The notes: generated by a model not told the origin, from the letters alone. Positions 1-6,777 are shown, counted from the first letter of the stretch. The stretch: DNA of 39,692 nucleotides from a virus (IMGVR_UViG_3300037189_026252:1-39692), one strand, 5' to 3'. Program-made: numbers and translations.

Positions 1-105
1 CAAATAAACATCTTAAACATGTCACCGATTGATTATATTGTAAACTTCATGTTTTATACAATATTTGGCATTTTGTTGTCTGTGATTATAAAGTTTGTAA
101 GATAG
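1..105 (+). CDS. 3' end of an open frame, or a 28-aa membrane mini-protein (partial)
   Basis: The reading frame is open from the left edge to TAG at 103-105. An internal ATG at 19 would give a 28-residue protein, MSPIDYIVNF..., most of which is one hydrophobic segment (residues about 8-25) followed by K-F-V-R. It could be the C-terminus of a gene outside the window or a stand-alone single-span membrane peptide. A late promoter begins seven bases after the stop. No family was recognised, and the frame is short enough to be chance. Confidence 0.3.
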   Translation, partial: QINILNMSPIDYIVNFMFYTIFGILLSVIIKFVR

Positions 106-111
106 TATTTG

Positions 112-119
112 TATAAATA
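112..119 (+). promoter_or_regulatory. T4-type late promoter (TATAAATA)
   Basis: The octamer TATAAATA matches the T4 late -10 element recognised by the gp55 late sigma factor; T4 late promoters need no -35 box. It faces the SGNH hydrolase gene, about 240 nt downstream. Confidence 0.6.
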
Positions 120-122
120 ATA

Positions 123-361
123 CAGTGAATCAATTCTTTTTCATTAGAAGTACCCAGGAATCGTAGATTCGGTCACTGCTTCAAACAAAAAGAATCGTTA
201 TTTTAATTATAAACCTCTTACATTCTCCTGCGGGATAAAGAATTAAAGTTTATTTCTTAAAATAATAATATATCATAAACAATAGAATAAGAAAAAGGTT
301 ATTTCCAATTTGAATGTAAAAATTCAAAATCCTTAAGGAATTATTCTCATGCGATAAAATA
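123..361 (+). other. Long, probably structured 5' leader of the SGNH hydrolase gene
   Basis: This stretch has no gene. CAGTGA (123-128) can pair with TCACTG (173-178). Inside it GAATC (158-162) pairs with GATTC (166-170) over a 3-nt loop, flanked by a possible ACC/GGT pairing (152-154 with 171-173). The rest is AT-rich. An AAGGA ribosome-binding-like site (335-339) sits before a three-codon frame (ATG-CGA-TAA, 349-357) that ends 4 nt before the hydrolase ATG. It may be a regulatory leader; I recognise no riboswitch class. Confidence 0.3.
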
Positions 362-1027
362 ATGTTACTTACACTTCTGACTTGCATACAATTAGAAACA
401 ATCACAAATAATATACAAAAGAATTTTACTCTTACTCAGACTCAGCGTACTGAGTTAATCTCTCAAGTAAGACAATCGGCACCTCCAACATGTTGGCCAA
501 TGAAACGTGCAGAGGATCCTGTAACATTCGTGGGAGATTCAATTACAGCATTTAATAATTGGCAGGCTGCTTTTCCTGAGAGGATTACATATAATCAAGG
601 TGTTCCTGGTGATACTTCTTATCATATCGCCGTTCGGGCAAATACTATAAAAAGCACTGGAGCCAAAACATATATTATGATGATGGGAATTAATGATATC
701 TTATGGTGGAAATTTGACCCACAAAATATTCGTGATAGAATCGTAATGATTCGAGATTATTTAAAATCAACCACAGGATCTAGAGTTGTAGTACAATCTA
801 CAATTACATGTACCCGATCACTTTGTGGTTCTGAATCATTAAATAAAGTCAACGAATTAAATCGTCTTCTGAGAGATAGAATACCTAAAGAAGATTTTCT
901 TGATATAAACACCGTGTTATCTGATAGAAATGGTTTAAGACCAGAATATACTTATGACGGCATACATTTAAATGCTATTGGTTATTCTGTATGGCAACAA
1001 AAACTTAGATCTAGTGGATTACTATAG
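362..1027 (+). CDS. SGNH/GDSL-family hydrolase
   Basis: This 221-residue protein has all four SGNH blocks. The nucleophile is in GDS (Ser60), the oxyanion residues are Gly80 (NQGVPGDT) and Asn111 (MGIND), and the catalytic Asp199/His202 lie in YDGIHLN. Family members are serine esterases, lipases or carbohydrate deacetylases; the substrate cannot be read from sequence. The first 50 residues precede the domain and do not form a clear signal peptide. The only nearby upstream promoter is the late-type one at 112, so expression is probably late, which would fit a virion-associated enzyme or one acting on cell-surface polysaccharide. The catalytic residues are intact, so it should be active. Confidence is high for the fold and low for the role. 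Confidence 0.88.
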   Translation: MLLTLLTCIQLETITNNIQKNFTLTQTQRTELISQVRQSAPPTCWPMKRAEDPVTFVGDSITAFNNWQAAFPERITYNQGVPGDTSYHIAVRANTIKSTGAKTYIMMMGINDILWWKFDPQNIRDRIVMIRDYLKSTTGSRVVVQSTITCTRSLCGSESLNKVNELNRLLRDRIPKEDFLDINTVLSDRNGLRPEYTYDGIHLNAIGYSVWQQKLRSSGLL

Positions 1028-1180
1028 ATAATTAACTACAGAAACCCTTCAAAAGCGACAAACACACTCTAGACACATAAAAAATAAAAGTCAAGTGTCT
1101 GTGGTACAGTTATTGAACTGTCACACTATATGTTATGAAGACATTATCCGTGATACATTTTTGGTGTTGAATAAAACATC

Positions 1181-1321
1181 ATGAAAACTCTAGACTTTAC
1201 GGATACTGAATTAGAGAAACTTCGTGCTCTGATTTATCGAGAAATGATGGTATGTTGTCGCAATAAGGATCAAATTTATCAGAATGAATTACAAATGATC
1301 TTTGATAAACTTAAGCCTTAA
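1181..1321 (+). CDS. Small hypothetical protein (46 aa)
   Basis: The frame runs from ATG at 1181 to TAA at 1319-1321 and encodes MKTLDFTDTELEKLRALIYR followed by a charged, probably helical second half ending in DKLKP. The amphipathic Leu/Glu/Lys pattern suggests one or two helices. It is followed 39 nt later by the next gene. Upstream are an inverted repeat (ACAGTT-ATTG-AACTGT, 1107-1122) and AT-rich promoter-like sequence. No homologous family is recognised. Despite the MKT start it lacks the rest of the capsid-targeting motif seen at 13.3-14.3 kb. Confidence 0.5.
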   Translation: MKTLDFTDTELEKLRALIYREMMVCCRNKDQIYQNELQMIFDKLKP

Positions 1322-1360
1322 GTTTATCTCAATTACGTATCAATCACGAATTATTACATC

Positions 1361-1678
1361 ATGCAAACTGATCAGAACGAAAATCGTATTATCTGGGTGA
1401 TTGGCGCGATGGAGCGTCTATCATGGCTTGGATATTTTAAGGCGATTGGTTATATTGTAAGTGAAGACGATATAGATCTTTATTATGATCTAGATGATGC
1501 TCGTGAGTATCTTTTTGATTATGATGAACAGATCATGAGTTATCTGGAATGCGTTTTTTATGGGAAAAACATGTCTCCGACAACGATGCACGAAATCTAT
1601 ACATTACTTGTAACTTATAAAAATGACAGAAATCGCGTATTCTCTCATGGTATGAATCATTTGGTGGGAGCAATTTAA
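1361..1678 (+). CDS. Hypothetical acidic protein (105 aa)
   Basis: The protein is very acidic and tyrosine-rich around residues 30-65 (DDIDLYYDLDDAREYLFDYD). No domain is recognised. The net negative charge resembles that of small phage proteins that bind host proteins or mimic DNA, but nothing specific supports this. Its stop codon is one base before the ATG of the next gene, so the two are probably translated from one message. The start at 1361 was chosen because it is the first in-frame ATG and is preceded by AT-rich non-coding sequence. Confidence 0.6.
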   Translation: MQTDQNENRIIWVIGAMERLSWLGYFKAIGYIVSEDDIDLYYDLDDAREYLFDYDEQIMSYLECVFYGKNMSPTTMHEIYTLLVTYKNDRNRVFSHGMNHLVGAI

Positions 1679-1679
1679 A

Positions 1680-1982
1680 ATGTCATACTTGAATCTACAT
1701 GAATTTGCAAAAACATTCATTCAACAATGTTACGATCATGTTCCTTATCAGTTAGATTTTAATTCAGTATGTCAAGAGATTGAAGATATATTGAATGAGA
1801 AGACTATCTGTGGTGATGATGATGTCACGGGATACTGGGAAATTCGTTATTTTTTTGGCCCACATGATTTGAGCTTTATTAATAAGAATTGGTGGGATAC
1901 TTATAATAACCTATCATATGATCAACAAAAAGAAGTTCATGAATATTTAAAGAATGTTTGGCCTGATACTTGGAGACGATAA
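1680..1982 (+). CDS. Hypothetical protein (100 aa)
   Basis: The product is small, acidic and rich in aromatic residues, ending WPDTWRR, with a GDDDVTGYWEI segment in the middle. No family is recognised. The ATG lies one base after the stop of the 105-residue gene, which implies translational coupling and perhaps a joint function. It is the last gene before the cassette array; the first recurrent intergenic module starts about 80 nt downstream. Confidence 0.6.
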   Translation: MSYLNLHEFAKTFIQQCYDHVPYQLDFNSVCQEIEDILNEKTICGDDDVTGYWEIRYFFGPHDLSFINKNWWDTYNNLSYDQQKEVHEYLKNVWPDTWRR

Positions 1983-2060
1983 CATATTAAATATTAGAAT
2001 TTCATTAGAATCTCATTAGATTTTTATAATGGAGTTTTTATTATACTATAATATAATATT

Positions 2061-2169
2061 GCAGGGTGAGTGACGATCTTTTTTATCATAAAGGTTACAT
2101 CACCTCTCGTTCAATTTTTATATTAAACAAGCATAAGAAGAATTTCTTTTAACTGAAGTCAGTCTAGCA
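2061..2169 (+). repeat. Cassette-array intergenic module, copy 1 (divergent, long)
   Basis: It begins GCAGG (2061) and ends CAGTCTAGCA (2160-2169). The internal stem is AGGT/ACCT (2092-2095 with 2102-2105). At 109 bp it is longer than the other copies because of an AT-rich insertion before the conserved end. Upstream lies an AT-rich run of overlapping TATAAT-like sequence. Confidence 0.6.
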
Positions 2170-2259
2170 GGTTTTGATGGCATTTGGGTATAAGCATCGC
2201 TTATCTGTCATATCAGCAGGACTTATTGATGAATGGTCGCAGTGGCCATTTGAGTGTGC

Positions 2260-2274
2260 TATTCTATGAGAGTC
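2260..2274 (+). promoter_or_regulatory. Cassette promoter of the GP88-like gene
   Basis: TATTCT (2260-2265) is followed after 4 nt by GAGTC. The hexamer ends 27 nt before the ATG. No good -35 box is visible at the normal distance. An inverted repeat, ATAAGC-atc-GCTTAT, lies at about 2190-2204. Confidence 0.45.
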
Positions 2275-2291
2275 ACCAATAAATCCCGGTC

Positions 2292-3047
2292 ATGCTCAAG
2301 TTTTCTTTTGGTAACAGCAAACTTGCTAATGACACTCTGATCTTTAGTCTTCCTGCTGGTCAGACTTGTCCCGGTGCAGATAAATGTCTCGCATTTGTGA
2401 ATATGAATGGGGAAGGAAAGCGATCTATTGTGGATGGTCCACAAATGGAATTTCGTTGTTTTGCTGCTTCTAGTGAGGCAACATATCCTCCTGTTTATAA
2501 TTCTCGCCAGCATAATTGGACTACAATCAAAAATCTTATTAAGAATTTTGGTGTAGGTAAGGCTGGTATTATGGTTGCAGAGTATATTCAATCGATTCGT
2601 AAAAAATCTACCAAACTGGTTCGTATTCACGAATCTGGTGATTTTTATTCGGCGGATTACTTTGCGATGTGGATGCATGTTTGTCGTTTGATTCCTGATC
2701 TGACGTTTTATGCATATTCTAAGAATCTTTCTATGATTCTTGATTATGGCATGGACATGTTGCCTCAGAATTTCTATCTGACAGCATCAAAAGGTGGTAA
2801 GTTTGATAACCTGATTGATGAAGGATTCTTTCCACGTTATTCTGTGGTGGTAAAGAATGATGCTGAGGCAGAGGCAATGGGTCTGCAAGTAGATCATGAT
2901 GATTCACATTGCTATAAACAAGATGCGCCATTTGCTCTTCTGGTGCATGGCATTCAGGCGGCTGGGAGTGAATGGGGCAAGGCAATTCGTGAGCGTAAGA
3001 ATAAAAAACAGTTCACCGGATATAATAAAAATAAAGTCGCAGCATAG
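2292..3047 (+). CDS. GP88-like phage protein
   Basis: This 251-residue protein resembles the phage 'Gene product 88' (GP88) family. Visible hallmarks are an N-terminal FSLPAGQTCPGADKC segment with paired cysteines (about residues 17-33), the core RIHESGDFYSADYFAMW (about 116-132), TFYAYSKN soon after, and LTASKGG. Family function is not established to my knowledge. The conserved Cys and His/Asp residues suggest metal binding or catalysis, but that is inference. The gene has its own promoter 27 nt upstream and a hairpin just after the stop, so it is a monocistronic cassette. Length is typical for the family. Confidence 0.7.
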   Translation: MLKFSFGNSKLANDTLIFSLPAGQTCPGADKCLAFVNMNGEGKRSIVDGPQMEFRCFAASSEATYPPVYNSRQHNWTTIKNLIKNFGVGKAGIMVAEYIQSIRKKSTKLVRIHESGDFYSADYFAMWMHVCRLIPDLTFYAYSKNLSMILDYGMDMLPQNFYLTASKGGKFDNLIDEGFFPRYSVVVKNDAEAEAMGLQVDHDDSHCYKQDAPFALLVHGIQAAGSEWGKAIRERKNKKQFTGYNKNKVAA

Positions 3048-3059
3048 TATGTGATAACT

Positions 3060-3081
3060 GTGCCAGTGATACAACTGGCAC
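3060..3081 (+). terminator. Hairpin after the GP88-like gene
   Basis: GTGCCAGT (3060-3067) and ACTGGCAC (3074-3081) form a perfect 8-bp stem with a 6-nt loop, 13 nt after the stop. There is no strong U-run, so termination is likely but not certain. Confidence 0.55.
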
Positions 3082-3111
3082 ATAAATCTCCCATTCGCTT
3101 TTCCTTTCCCG

Positions 3112-3117
3112 TATATT
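3112..3117 (+). promoter_or_regulatory. Putative -10 element of the gene at 3141
   Basis: TATATT lies 24 nt before the ATG, the same spacing seen for the other array genes. The downstream GAGTC element is absent. Confidence 0.35.
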
Positions 3118-3140
3118 ATTCAAGTAATCAACTAAAACAC

Positions 3141-3452
3141 ATGAACCGGTCACTCATTGTTGTTAAAATCAGACCCAAAATGTTTTGTTCGATTCGATTG
3201 CATTGGGAATATGGTCAAAAAATTGAAGATTGGCTGAATAGTCTGAATCTATCTGAGATTCATGATCTCATTGCTGTAGGTCATCGATCCACAATTAAAG
3301 AATCTTATCGAGCACTTCCTTATACTTTACCTGATGCTGATTGTAAGCATTGGACACATAAAACACTAAAGGAAGCAGTTCTTAACATTGAACATAAAAC
3401 TCTTGCTTATCATAATGGCAAGACATGGAAATTCACTCATAATAATGATTAA
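3141..3452 (+). CDS. Hypothetical protein (103 aa)
   Basis: The start at 3141 (MNRSLIVVKIRPKM...) is preferred over a longer frame beginning at 3051, because the stretch between holds a perfect hairpin and a -10 hexamer 24 nt before this ATG, like the neighbouring cassettes. The protein is mixed alpha/beta and slightly basic, with HWEYGQKIEDWLNSL in the N-terminal third and a basic C-terminus. No family is recognised. Confidence 0.6.
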   Translation: MNRSLIVVKIRPKMFCSIRLHWEYGQKIEDWLNSLNLSEIHDLIAVGHRSTIKESYRALPYTLPDADCKHWTHKTLKEAVLNIEHKTLAYHNGKTWKFTHNND

Positions 3453-3553
3453 ATTGTAGGAAGGAGTTTGCCTTAAAAGTTACTCAATGTGTAGATGTTA
3501 ATATAAAATAGTATGCCTCATTTTTATCGTTTAGTGTAGATGGTTCTTGTTTT

Positions 3554-3583
3554 AAGGAAAGGATTGCCCCTTTCCTTTTTTTT
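3554..3583 (+). terminator. Intrinsic terminator
   Basis: AAGGAAAGG (3554-3562) pairs with CCTTTCCTT (3569-3577) over a 6-nt loop and runs into eight T residues (3576-3583). This is a classic Rho-independent terminator about 100 nt after the stop of the 3141 gene. Confidence 0.85.
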
Positions 3584-3605
3584 ATGTTTATATAATTATA
3601 AATTT

Positions 3606-3677
3606 GCAGGGAAATTGTCGATCATTTAATCATAAAGCCTACTTCGGCTCTCCTTTCCTTGTGACATCATTCTAGCA
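3606..3677 (+). repeat. Cassette-array intergenic module, copy 2
   Basis: It runs from GCAGG (3606) to TCTAGCA (3671-3677), 72 bp. The stem is AGCC/GGCT (3636-3639 with 3646-3649). It follows directly on a terminator and an AT-rich TTTATATAATTATAAA run. Confidence 0.65.
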
Positions 3678-3754
3678 CCTTCCAGCGGCTTCTGTGAGCC
3701 TCTGGTGATCAGTGTTGCTTATGAGTCGAATCAGCAATGCTTATGAATAAATGC

Positions 3755-3783
3755 TTGACTTTGGAATCGTTATGCCTTATTCT
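3755..3783 (+). promoter_or_regulatory. Sigma70-type promoter of the 60-aa gene
   Basis: TTGACT (3755-3760), a 17-bp spacer and TATTCT (3778-3783) sit 26 nt before the ATG. It is one of the few array promoters with a good -35 box. TCAGCAATGCTTAT lies just upstream (3731-3744), a motif also found at 2213 and 9245. Confidence 0.65.
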
Positions 3784-3808
3784 ATGAATGTAGAAACGCA
3801 TCAGATTC

Positions 3809-3991
3809 ATGAATCAATCATTCTGCATGGCTTCGGATATTGAAACTCGTGCCACGATGTGGGCCGCGATTCATACTGACGGCACACCGATTTACGTACA
3901 GCCTTGTGAACCACTTCTGTTTGATTCGGTGTGTTTAGCAAGTCTTTATGCAAATCTTCACTCTCGCTTCAATTACGATCCTTTTTCGTAA
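3809..3991 (+). CDS. Small hypothetical protein (60 aa)
   Basis: MNQSFCMASDIETRATMWAA begins a short protein with no recognised domain. A second in-frame ATG at 3827 is also possible; 3809 was preferred because it fits the 24-30 nt promoter-to-start spacing of the array. Three cysteines and a hydrophobic C-terminal third are the only notable features. The following gene starts 40 nt later with no obvious terminator between, so the two may be co-transcribed. Confidence 0.55.
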   Translation: MNQSFCMASDIETRATMWAAIHTDGTPIYVQPCEPLLFDSVCLASLYANLHSRFNYDPFS

Positions 3992-4031
3992 TCAAAAAGT
4001 TTAATTCTAAATCAACTATTCCTTATTTGTC

Positions 4032-4670
4032 ATGCTTACTCCTATTCAATTCAAGCGAAACTTCTACCAAATGGTGAAGGAAATTGAAGACAAAAGTCTT
4101 CAGGCCCTTTATGGATTTGCGGAGGAACTTGCTTCTCAAGTTTATCTCCGTGCTCATGAGTTTGATGCACAAATCACTCAATTTCAGTGGAACAATCTGG
4201 TTAAAACGTGTTCGGTAATTGCGGCTAATACAAATCGCTTTTATATGAACTCATATCATGATGCTTACAGGTCTGAGTGTGGTACAACTCATTGTCTTGC
4301 AGGTTGGGCAATCTCGTTGCTGTTGAAGGATACTAACTATGATGATTCCCAAGTAGGCAAACTATTGATTGTACTGGAGAATTACACTGCTGACACGGGA
4401 CGATTTTTTAGTGAATATTCCGGTCCGAATAACTCTCAAATTGGTGCATTTTTGTTGTCGCAATATGTAAAGCCTTTCTTTCATATTACCAACAGAAATA
4501 TATGGCAAGATAATCAACTTGCACTTAACAATACGGCCGAGGAATTGGTTACCAAATATCTCATCAATCCTGTACTGGAAGAAGCTAAACGTGAAAGCTA
4601 TGAATTGACTACTGAAGTACAACAATTCATCGAACGTGCCGGAAACAAAATTGAATGTGGTATTAAATGA
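4032..4670 (+). CDS. CGTTHCLAGWA-motif protein, paralog A (212 aa)
   Basis: The protein opens with MLTPIQFKRNF and contains SECGTTHCLAGWAISL (about residues 83-98), then FLLSQYVKPFFHITNR (about 142-157). All three blocks recur in the gene at 5553, so the two are paralogs. The Cys-Gly-Thr-x-x-Cys-x-Ala-Gly-Trp signature occurs in uncharacterised proteins of bacteria and phages. Its Cys and His residues could bind metal or be redox-active, but no function is known to me. A strong terminator follows. Confidence 0.7.
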   Translation: MLTPIQFKRNFYQMVKEIEDKSLQALYGFAEELASQVYLRAHEFDAQITQFQWNNLVKTCSVIAANTNRFYMNSYHDAYRSECGTTHCLAGWAISLLLKDTNYDDSQVGKLLIVLENYTADTGRFFSEYSGPNNSQIGAFLLSQYVKPFFHITNRNIWQDNQLALNNTAEELVTKYLINPVLEEAKRESYELTTEVQQFIERAGNKIECGIK

Positions 4671-4706
4671 TTAAATCAAAAGAATATACAGTTTGAAAAC
4701 TGGCAC

Positions 4707-4732
4707 AAGGGGAGCTTTCCGGCTCCCCTTTT
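4707..4732 (+). terminator. Intrinsic terminator
   Basis: AAGGGGAGC (4707-4715) pairs with GCTCCCCTT (4722-4730) over a 6-nt loop and ends in a T-run. It closes the 4032 cassette and lies immediately before the promoter of the next gene. Confidence 0.8.
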
Positions 4733-4737
4733 CACGC

Positions 4738-4743
4738 TACAAT
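4738..4743 (+). promoter_or_regulatory. Putative -10 element of the gene at 4768
   Basis: TACAAT ends 25 nt before the ATG. The terminator stem overlaps the position where a -35 box would lie. Confidence 0.4.
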
Positions 4744-4767
4744 TCTTTTGTTCATCACAGAACTCCA

Positions 4768-5304
4768 ATGTCCTACACACAATTCATCGGAACTGCTACT
4801 CTGACGGTTGATGAATCGTTTGATCTTGATTCTTTTCTGAAAAGTCTTTCTGATCTTTGTATTCAGGAAGAAAACTTCATTTATGAAGAGTATGGGGCAG
4901 TGAATGGAGAAATTGATCTTCATTTTACAAAGTTTGTCTCTCGTAGTGGCAATGAAATCGAGATTGATGTAGATACCGAAGAATACAATAGCAACAGTGA
5001 AGTTTGGGATTGGCTGATTGATCAGTTTGCTCCTATCATGACTTCCGATCTTATGCAGATCAAATCTTCCTTGATTTGCAGTCGGAATGGTACTGAATCG
5101 TGTGTTGCTTATGTGACCAAAGATAAACAACAAATCAGTCAAGATGATCTTATTCAAAATTATCTTAAAGATGTTTCTACTCTTGATGTGATTCAAAGGA
5201 TTCTGGACACATACGATAAAGCGGAAATGTCGGAATCTGATCATGAAAATGCACTCTGGGCGATTGCAATGATTAAACATGAAATGAAGAATCGAAAAGA
5301 ATAA
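4768..5304 (+). CDS. Hypothetical protein (178 aa)
   Basis: The start at 4768 (MSYTQFIGTATLTVDESFDL) is chosen over 4693, because the longer frame would read through a perfect terminator hairpin and the promoter. The protein is acidic. Its N-terminal half alternates like a beta-sheet domain and its C-terminal half (from about residue 120) looks helical. No family is recognised. It is a monocistronic cassette ending in a perfect-palindrome terminator. Confidence 0.6.
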   Translation: MSYTQFIGTATLTVDESFDLDSFLKSLSDLCIQEENFIYEEYGAVNGEIDLHFTKFVSRSGNEIEIDVDTEEYNSNSEVWDWLIDQFAPIMTSDLMQIKSSLICSRNGTESCVAYVTKDKQQISQDDLIQNYLKDVSTLDVIQRILDTYDKAEMSESDHENALWAIAMIKHEMKNRKE

Positions 5305-5323
5305 ATCACAAGTAAAACAATCG

Positions 5324-5347
5324 GGAGCCAAATTTGGCTCCTTTTTT
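5324..5347 (+). terminator. Intrinsic terminator (18-bp palindrome plus T6)
   Basis: The sequence at 5324-5341 is a perfect palindrome with GGAGCC and GGCTCC arms, followed by six T residues. Confidence 0.8.
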
Positions 5348-5369
5348 ATTGTTTATATCTTATAATTCT

Positions 5370-5439
5370 GCAGGCGAAATGTCCTGTTTTGTGTTGTGGC
5401 GGTTTCCCGCTTTCCTTGTTTGTTGAATACAGTCTAGCA
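5370..5439 (+). repeat. Cassette-array intergenic module, copy 3 (70 bp)
   Basis: It runs from GCAGG (5370) to TCTAGCA (5433-5439). Stem 1 is CAGG/CCTG (5371-5374 with 5383-5386) and stem 2 is GCGG/CCGC (5399-5402 with 5407-5410). An ATG at 5379, directly after GCAGGCGAA, opens a 15-codon frame MSCFVLWRFPAFLVC ending at TGA 5424-5426. Confidence 0.7.
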
Positions 5440-5519
5440 TGGCACAGCCGGCCCCGTGACCAACCCCGACCAGTTTTCTAACTGTCCACCACCAGCCCCG
5501 GTTGCCAGTTTCTAGGTTG

Positions 5520-5534
5520 TATACTAATTGTGTA
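5520..5534 (+). promoter_or_regulatory. Cassette promoter of paralog B
   Basis: TATACT (5520-5525) lies 28 nt before the GTG start. It is preceded by a block containing TAACTGTCCACC and GGTTGCCAGTTT that recurs with variation before the genes at 6172, 7213, 7792 and 8377. No canonical -35 box is visible. Confidence 0.5.
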
Positions 5535-5552
5535 GACAAGGATTTCTCTCTC

Positions 5553-6086
5553 GTGCTTACTCCTCTTGATTTTCAGCGCAACTTTAATCAAATTATTGCA
5601 GAAATTGAGGCCAAAGATCTTCCCGTCAACACTATTTGCCCACAAGAGAATTACAAAAATATTCTTGCTAATGTAACGGAAACAGATACTTTCACTGCAT
5701 ATCAGTGGTGGAAGCTGGTCAGAGTTTGCCGGGTGATCAAAGAATATGAAACTCGGTTTTCAATGGATGATTGGCATCATAAAAAAGATTGCGGAACAAC
5801 ACATTGTCTGGCTGGTTGGGCAATTGCTCTAGAATATGGTGATATCGATATTGATGATATTGATGTGTATGATCGCAGGATGCTTGTTCCTGATGATTAT
5901 GTGGAGGATGAATATTTGAGCACAACCGAGACTGCTGTGTTTTTTCTATCAAAATATACTCAACCATTCTTTTACTTCACGAATCGAGCTGATGGTTTTA
6001 ATAAAGATGCAGAGAGGTTGGTCATGAAATACTTTATCGAGCCCATCATTCAAGAAGATGATAAAGATAAGCTCAACAGCTTCTGA
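5553..6086 (+). CDS. CGTTHCLAGWA-motif protein, paralog B (177 aa, GTG start)
   Basis: The GTG at 5553 was chosen because the product then begins (M)LTPLDFQRNF, matching the start of paralog A, and because it lies 28 nt from the promoter. A frame open from 5502 would include promoter sequence. The signature KDCGTTHCLAGWAIAL is present, followed by a very acidic insert (DIDIDDIDVYD) and FFLSKYTQPFFYFTNR. The sequence has diverged from paralog A outside these blocks, so the duplication is old or the copies were acquired separately. Function is unknown. Confidence 0.7.
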   Translation: MLTPLDFQRNFNQIIAEIEAKDLPVNTICPQENYKNILANVTETDTFTAYQWWKLVRVCRVIKEYETRFSMDDWHHKKDCGTTHCLAGWAIALEYGDIDIDDIDVYDRRMLVPDDYVEDEYLSTTETAVFFLSKYTQPFFYFTNRADGFNKDAERLVMKYFIEPIIQEDDKDKLNSF

Positions 6087-6136
6087 ACCACTTCGATAAC
6101 TGTCTACCGGTAACCACGGTTGCCGGTTTAATTTTC

Positions 6137-6151
6137 TAAAATAACCAAGTC
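6137..6151 (+). promoter_or_regulatory. Cassette promoter of the gene at 6172
   Basis: TAAAAT (6137-6142) is followed after 4 nt by AAGTC, 30 nt before the ATG. Upstream TAACTGTCTACC and GGTTGCCGGTTT match the block before paralog B. Confidence 0.45.
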
Positions 6152-6171
6152 AACCACTTTTCTTTCGAAAA

Positions 6172-6603
6172 ATGCTCGTCAATCCTCAGGCCATGGAAAA
6201 TCTGACCAAAAATGTAGATTGGGCCGAAACGATTCAACAACTGAAGGAGACTGATCCTGCGTCTTATGAATCTCTTCTTAATCTTCTGTTTTCTTCAGTT
6301 CAACCAGTTTACAAAATCGAAATCAAACAAGACTACAATCCAGTAAAAACTATTGATCCTCAGTTGATTCAAACTTACGACTTCGTTGTAACTGCGGTTA
6401 AAAATACCGTGAATGGCAGGTGTGTCGATAGCTCTAGGCTGTCCGCAATCAAGGCTTTTCGTTCTGAGTTTGGTGTGTCTCTCAGGAATGCACAAGACTG
6501 TGTTTATAAAATGATGGAAATGTATAAAAATAATCCTGACTGTAGTTTTATGTATTATTATAAAACCGGTGGTGATATCGACATTAGCTCCCATGCCCAG
6601 TAA
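6172..6603 (+). CDS. Protein with an L7/L12-C-terminal-like segment (143 aa)
   Basis: Residues about 81-110 (SRLSAIKAFRSEFGVSLRNA followed by QDCVYKM) resemble the helix-turn-helix core of the ribosomal protein L7/L12 C-terminal domain, pattern K-x-x-V-I-K-x-h-R-x-x-x-G-h-x-L-K-E-A-K. That surface contacts translation factors in L7/L12. Such segments also occur in small unrelated bacterial and phage proteins. The N-terminal 40 residues are a separate, probably helical, acidic region. The whole protein is therefore not a ribosomal protein; a role in contacting the host translation or proteolysis machinery is inference. An unusual nested inverted repeat follows the gene. Confidence 0.6.
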   Translation: MLVNPQAMENLTKNVDWAETIQQLKETDPASYESLLNLLFSSVQPVYKIEIKQDYNPVKTIDPQLIQTYDFVVTAVKNTVNGRCVDSSRLSAIKAFRSEFGVSLRNAQDCVYKMMEMYKNNPDCSFMYYYKTGGDIDISSHAQ

Positions 6604-6605
6604 AA

Positions 6606-6689
6606 GCCTCTAGAAGGCCCTTCTACGCTGAATCATGGGCCATCCTAGACAGGATGGCTTTTTCATGCCTTCTAGGGCCTTCTAGAGGC
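6606..6689 (+). repeat. Perfect 16-bp inverted repeat enclosing a terminator
   Basis: GCCTCTAGAAGGCCCT (6606-6621) is exactly complementary to AGGGCCTTCTAGAGGC (6674-6689). Between the arms lies a terminator hairpin. The 84-bp structure can fold as one long nested hairpin. It resembles no other intergenic region in the window. Confidence 0.75.
6639..6663 (+). terminator. Intrinsic terminator inside the inverted repeat
   Basis: GCCATCCT (6639-6646) pairs with AGGATGGC (6651-6658) over a 4-nt loop and is followed by five T residues. Confidence 0.8.
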
Positions 6690-6745
6690 CATGTGCCAAT
6701 CCTGAAAGTGCACACAAATCACCTGGCTTCACCGTCAACATGCTG

Positions 6746-6760
6746 TAGAATAAGGGAGTC
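6746..6760 (+). promoter_or_regulatory. Cassette promoter of the 62-aa gene
   Basis: TAGAAT (6746-6751), 4 nt, then GAGTC (6756-6760). The hexamer ends 27 nt before the ATG. Confidence 0.5.
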
Positions 6761-6777
6761 CCAGACAAATTCGGATC

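Noticed and set aside
123-200. Glutamine-type or other cyanophage riboswitch in the SGNH leader
   Set aside because: Neither the glnA motif core nor the downstream-peptide core could be recognised; only generic pairing is visible.
2259-2985. Minus-strand frames opposite the GP88-like gene
   Set aside because: The plus-strand protein has recognisable family motifs over its whole length; the opposite frames have none.
4732-5331. Long minus-strand frame opposite the 178-aa gene
   Set aside because: It would read through the terminator at 5324, has no promoter or ribosome-binding site, and its product is low-complexity; it mirrors the plus-strand codon pattern.
6606-6689. Insertion sequence ends
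   Set aside because: The arms enclose only 52 bp with a terminator and no transposase, and no target-site duplication is evident; kept only as an unexplained inverted repeat.
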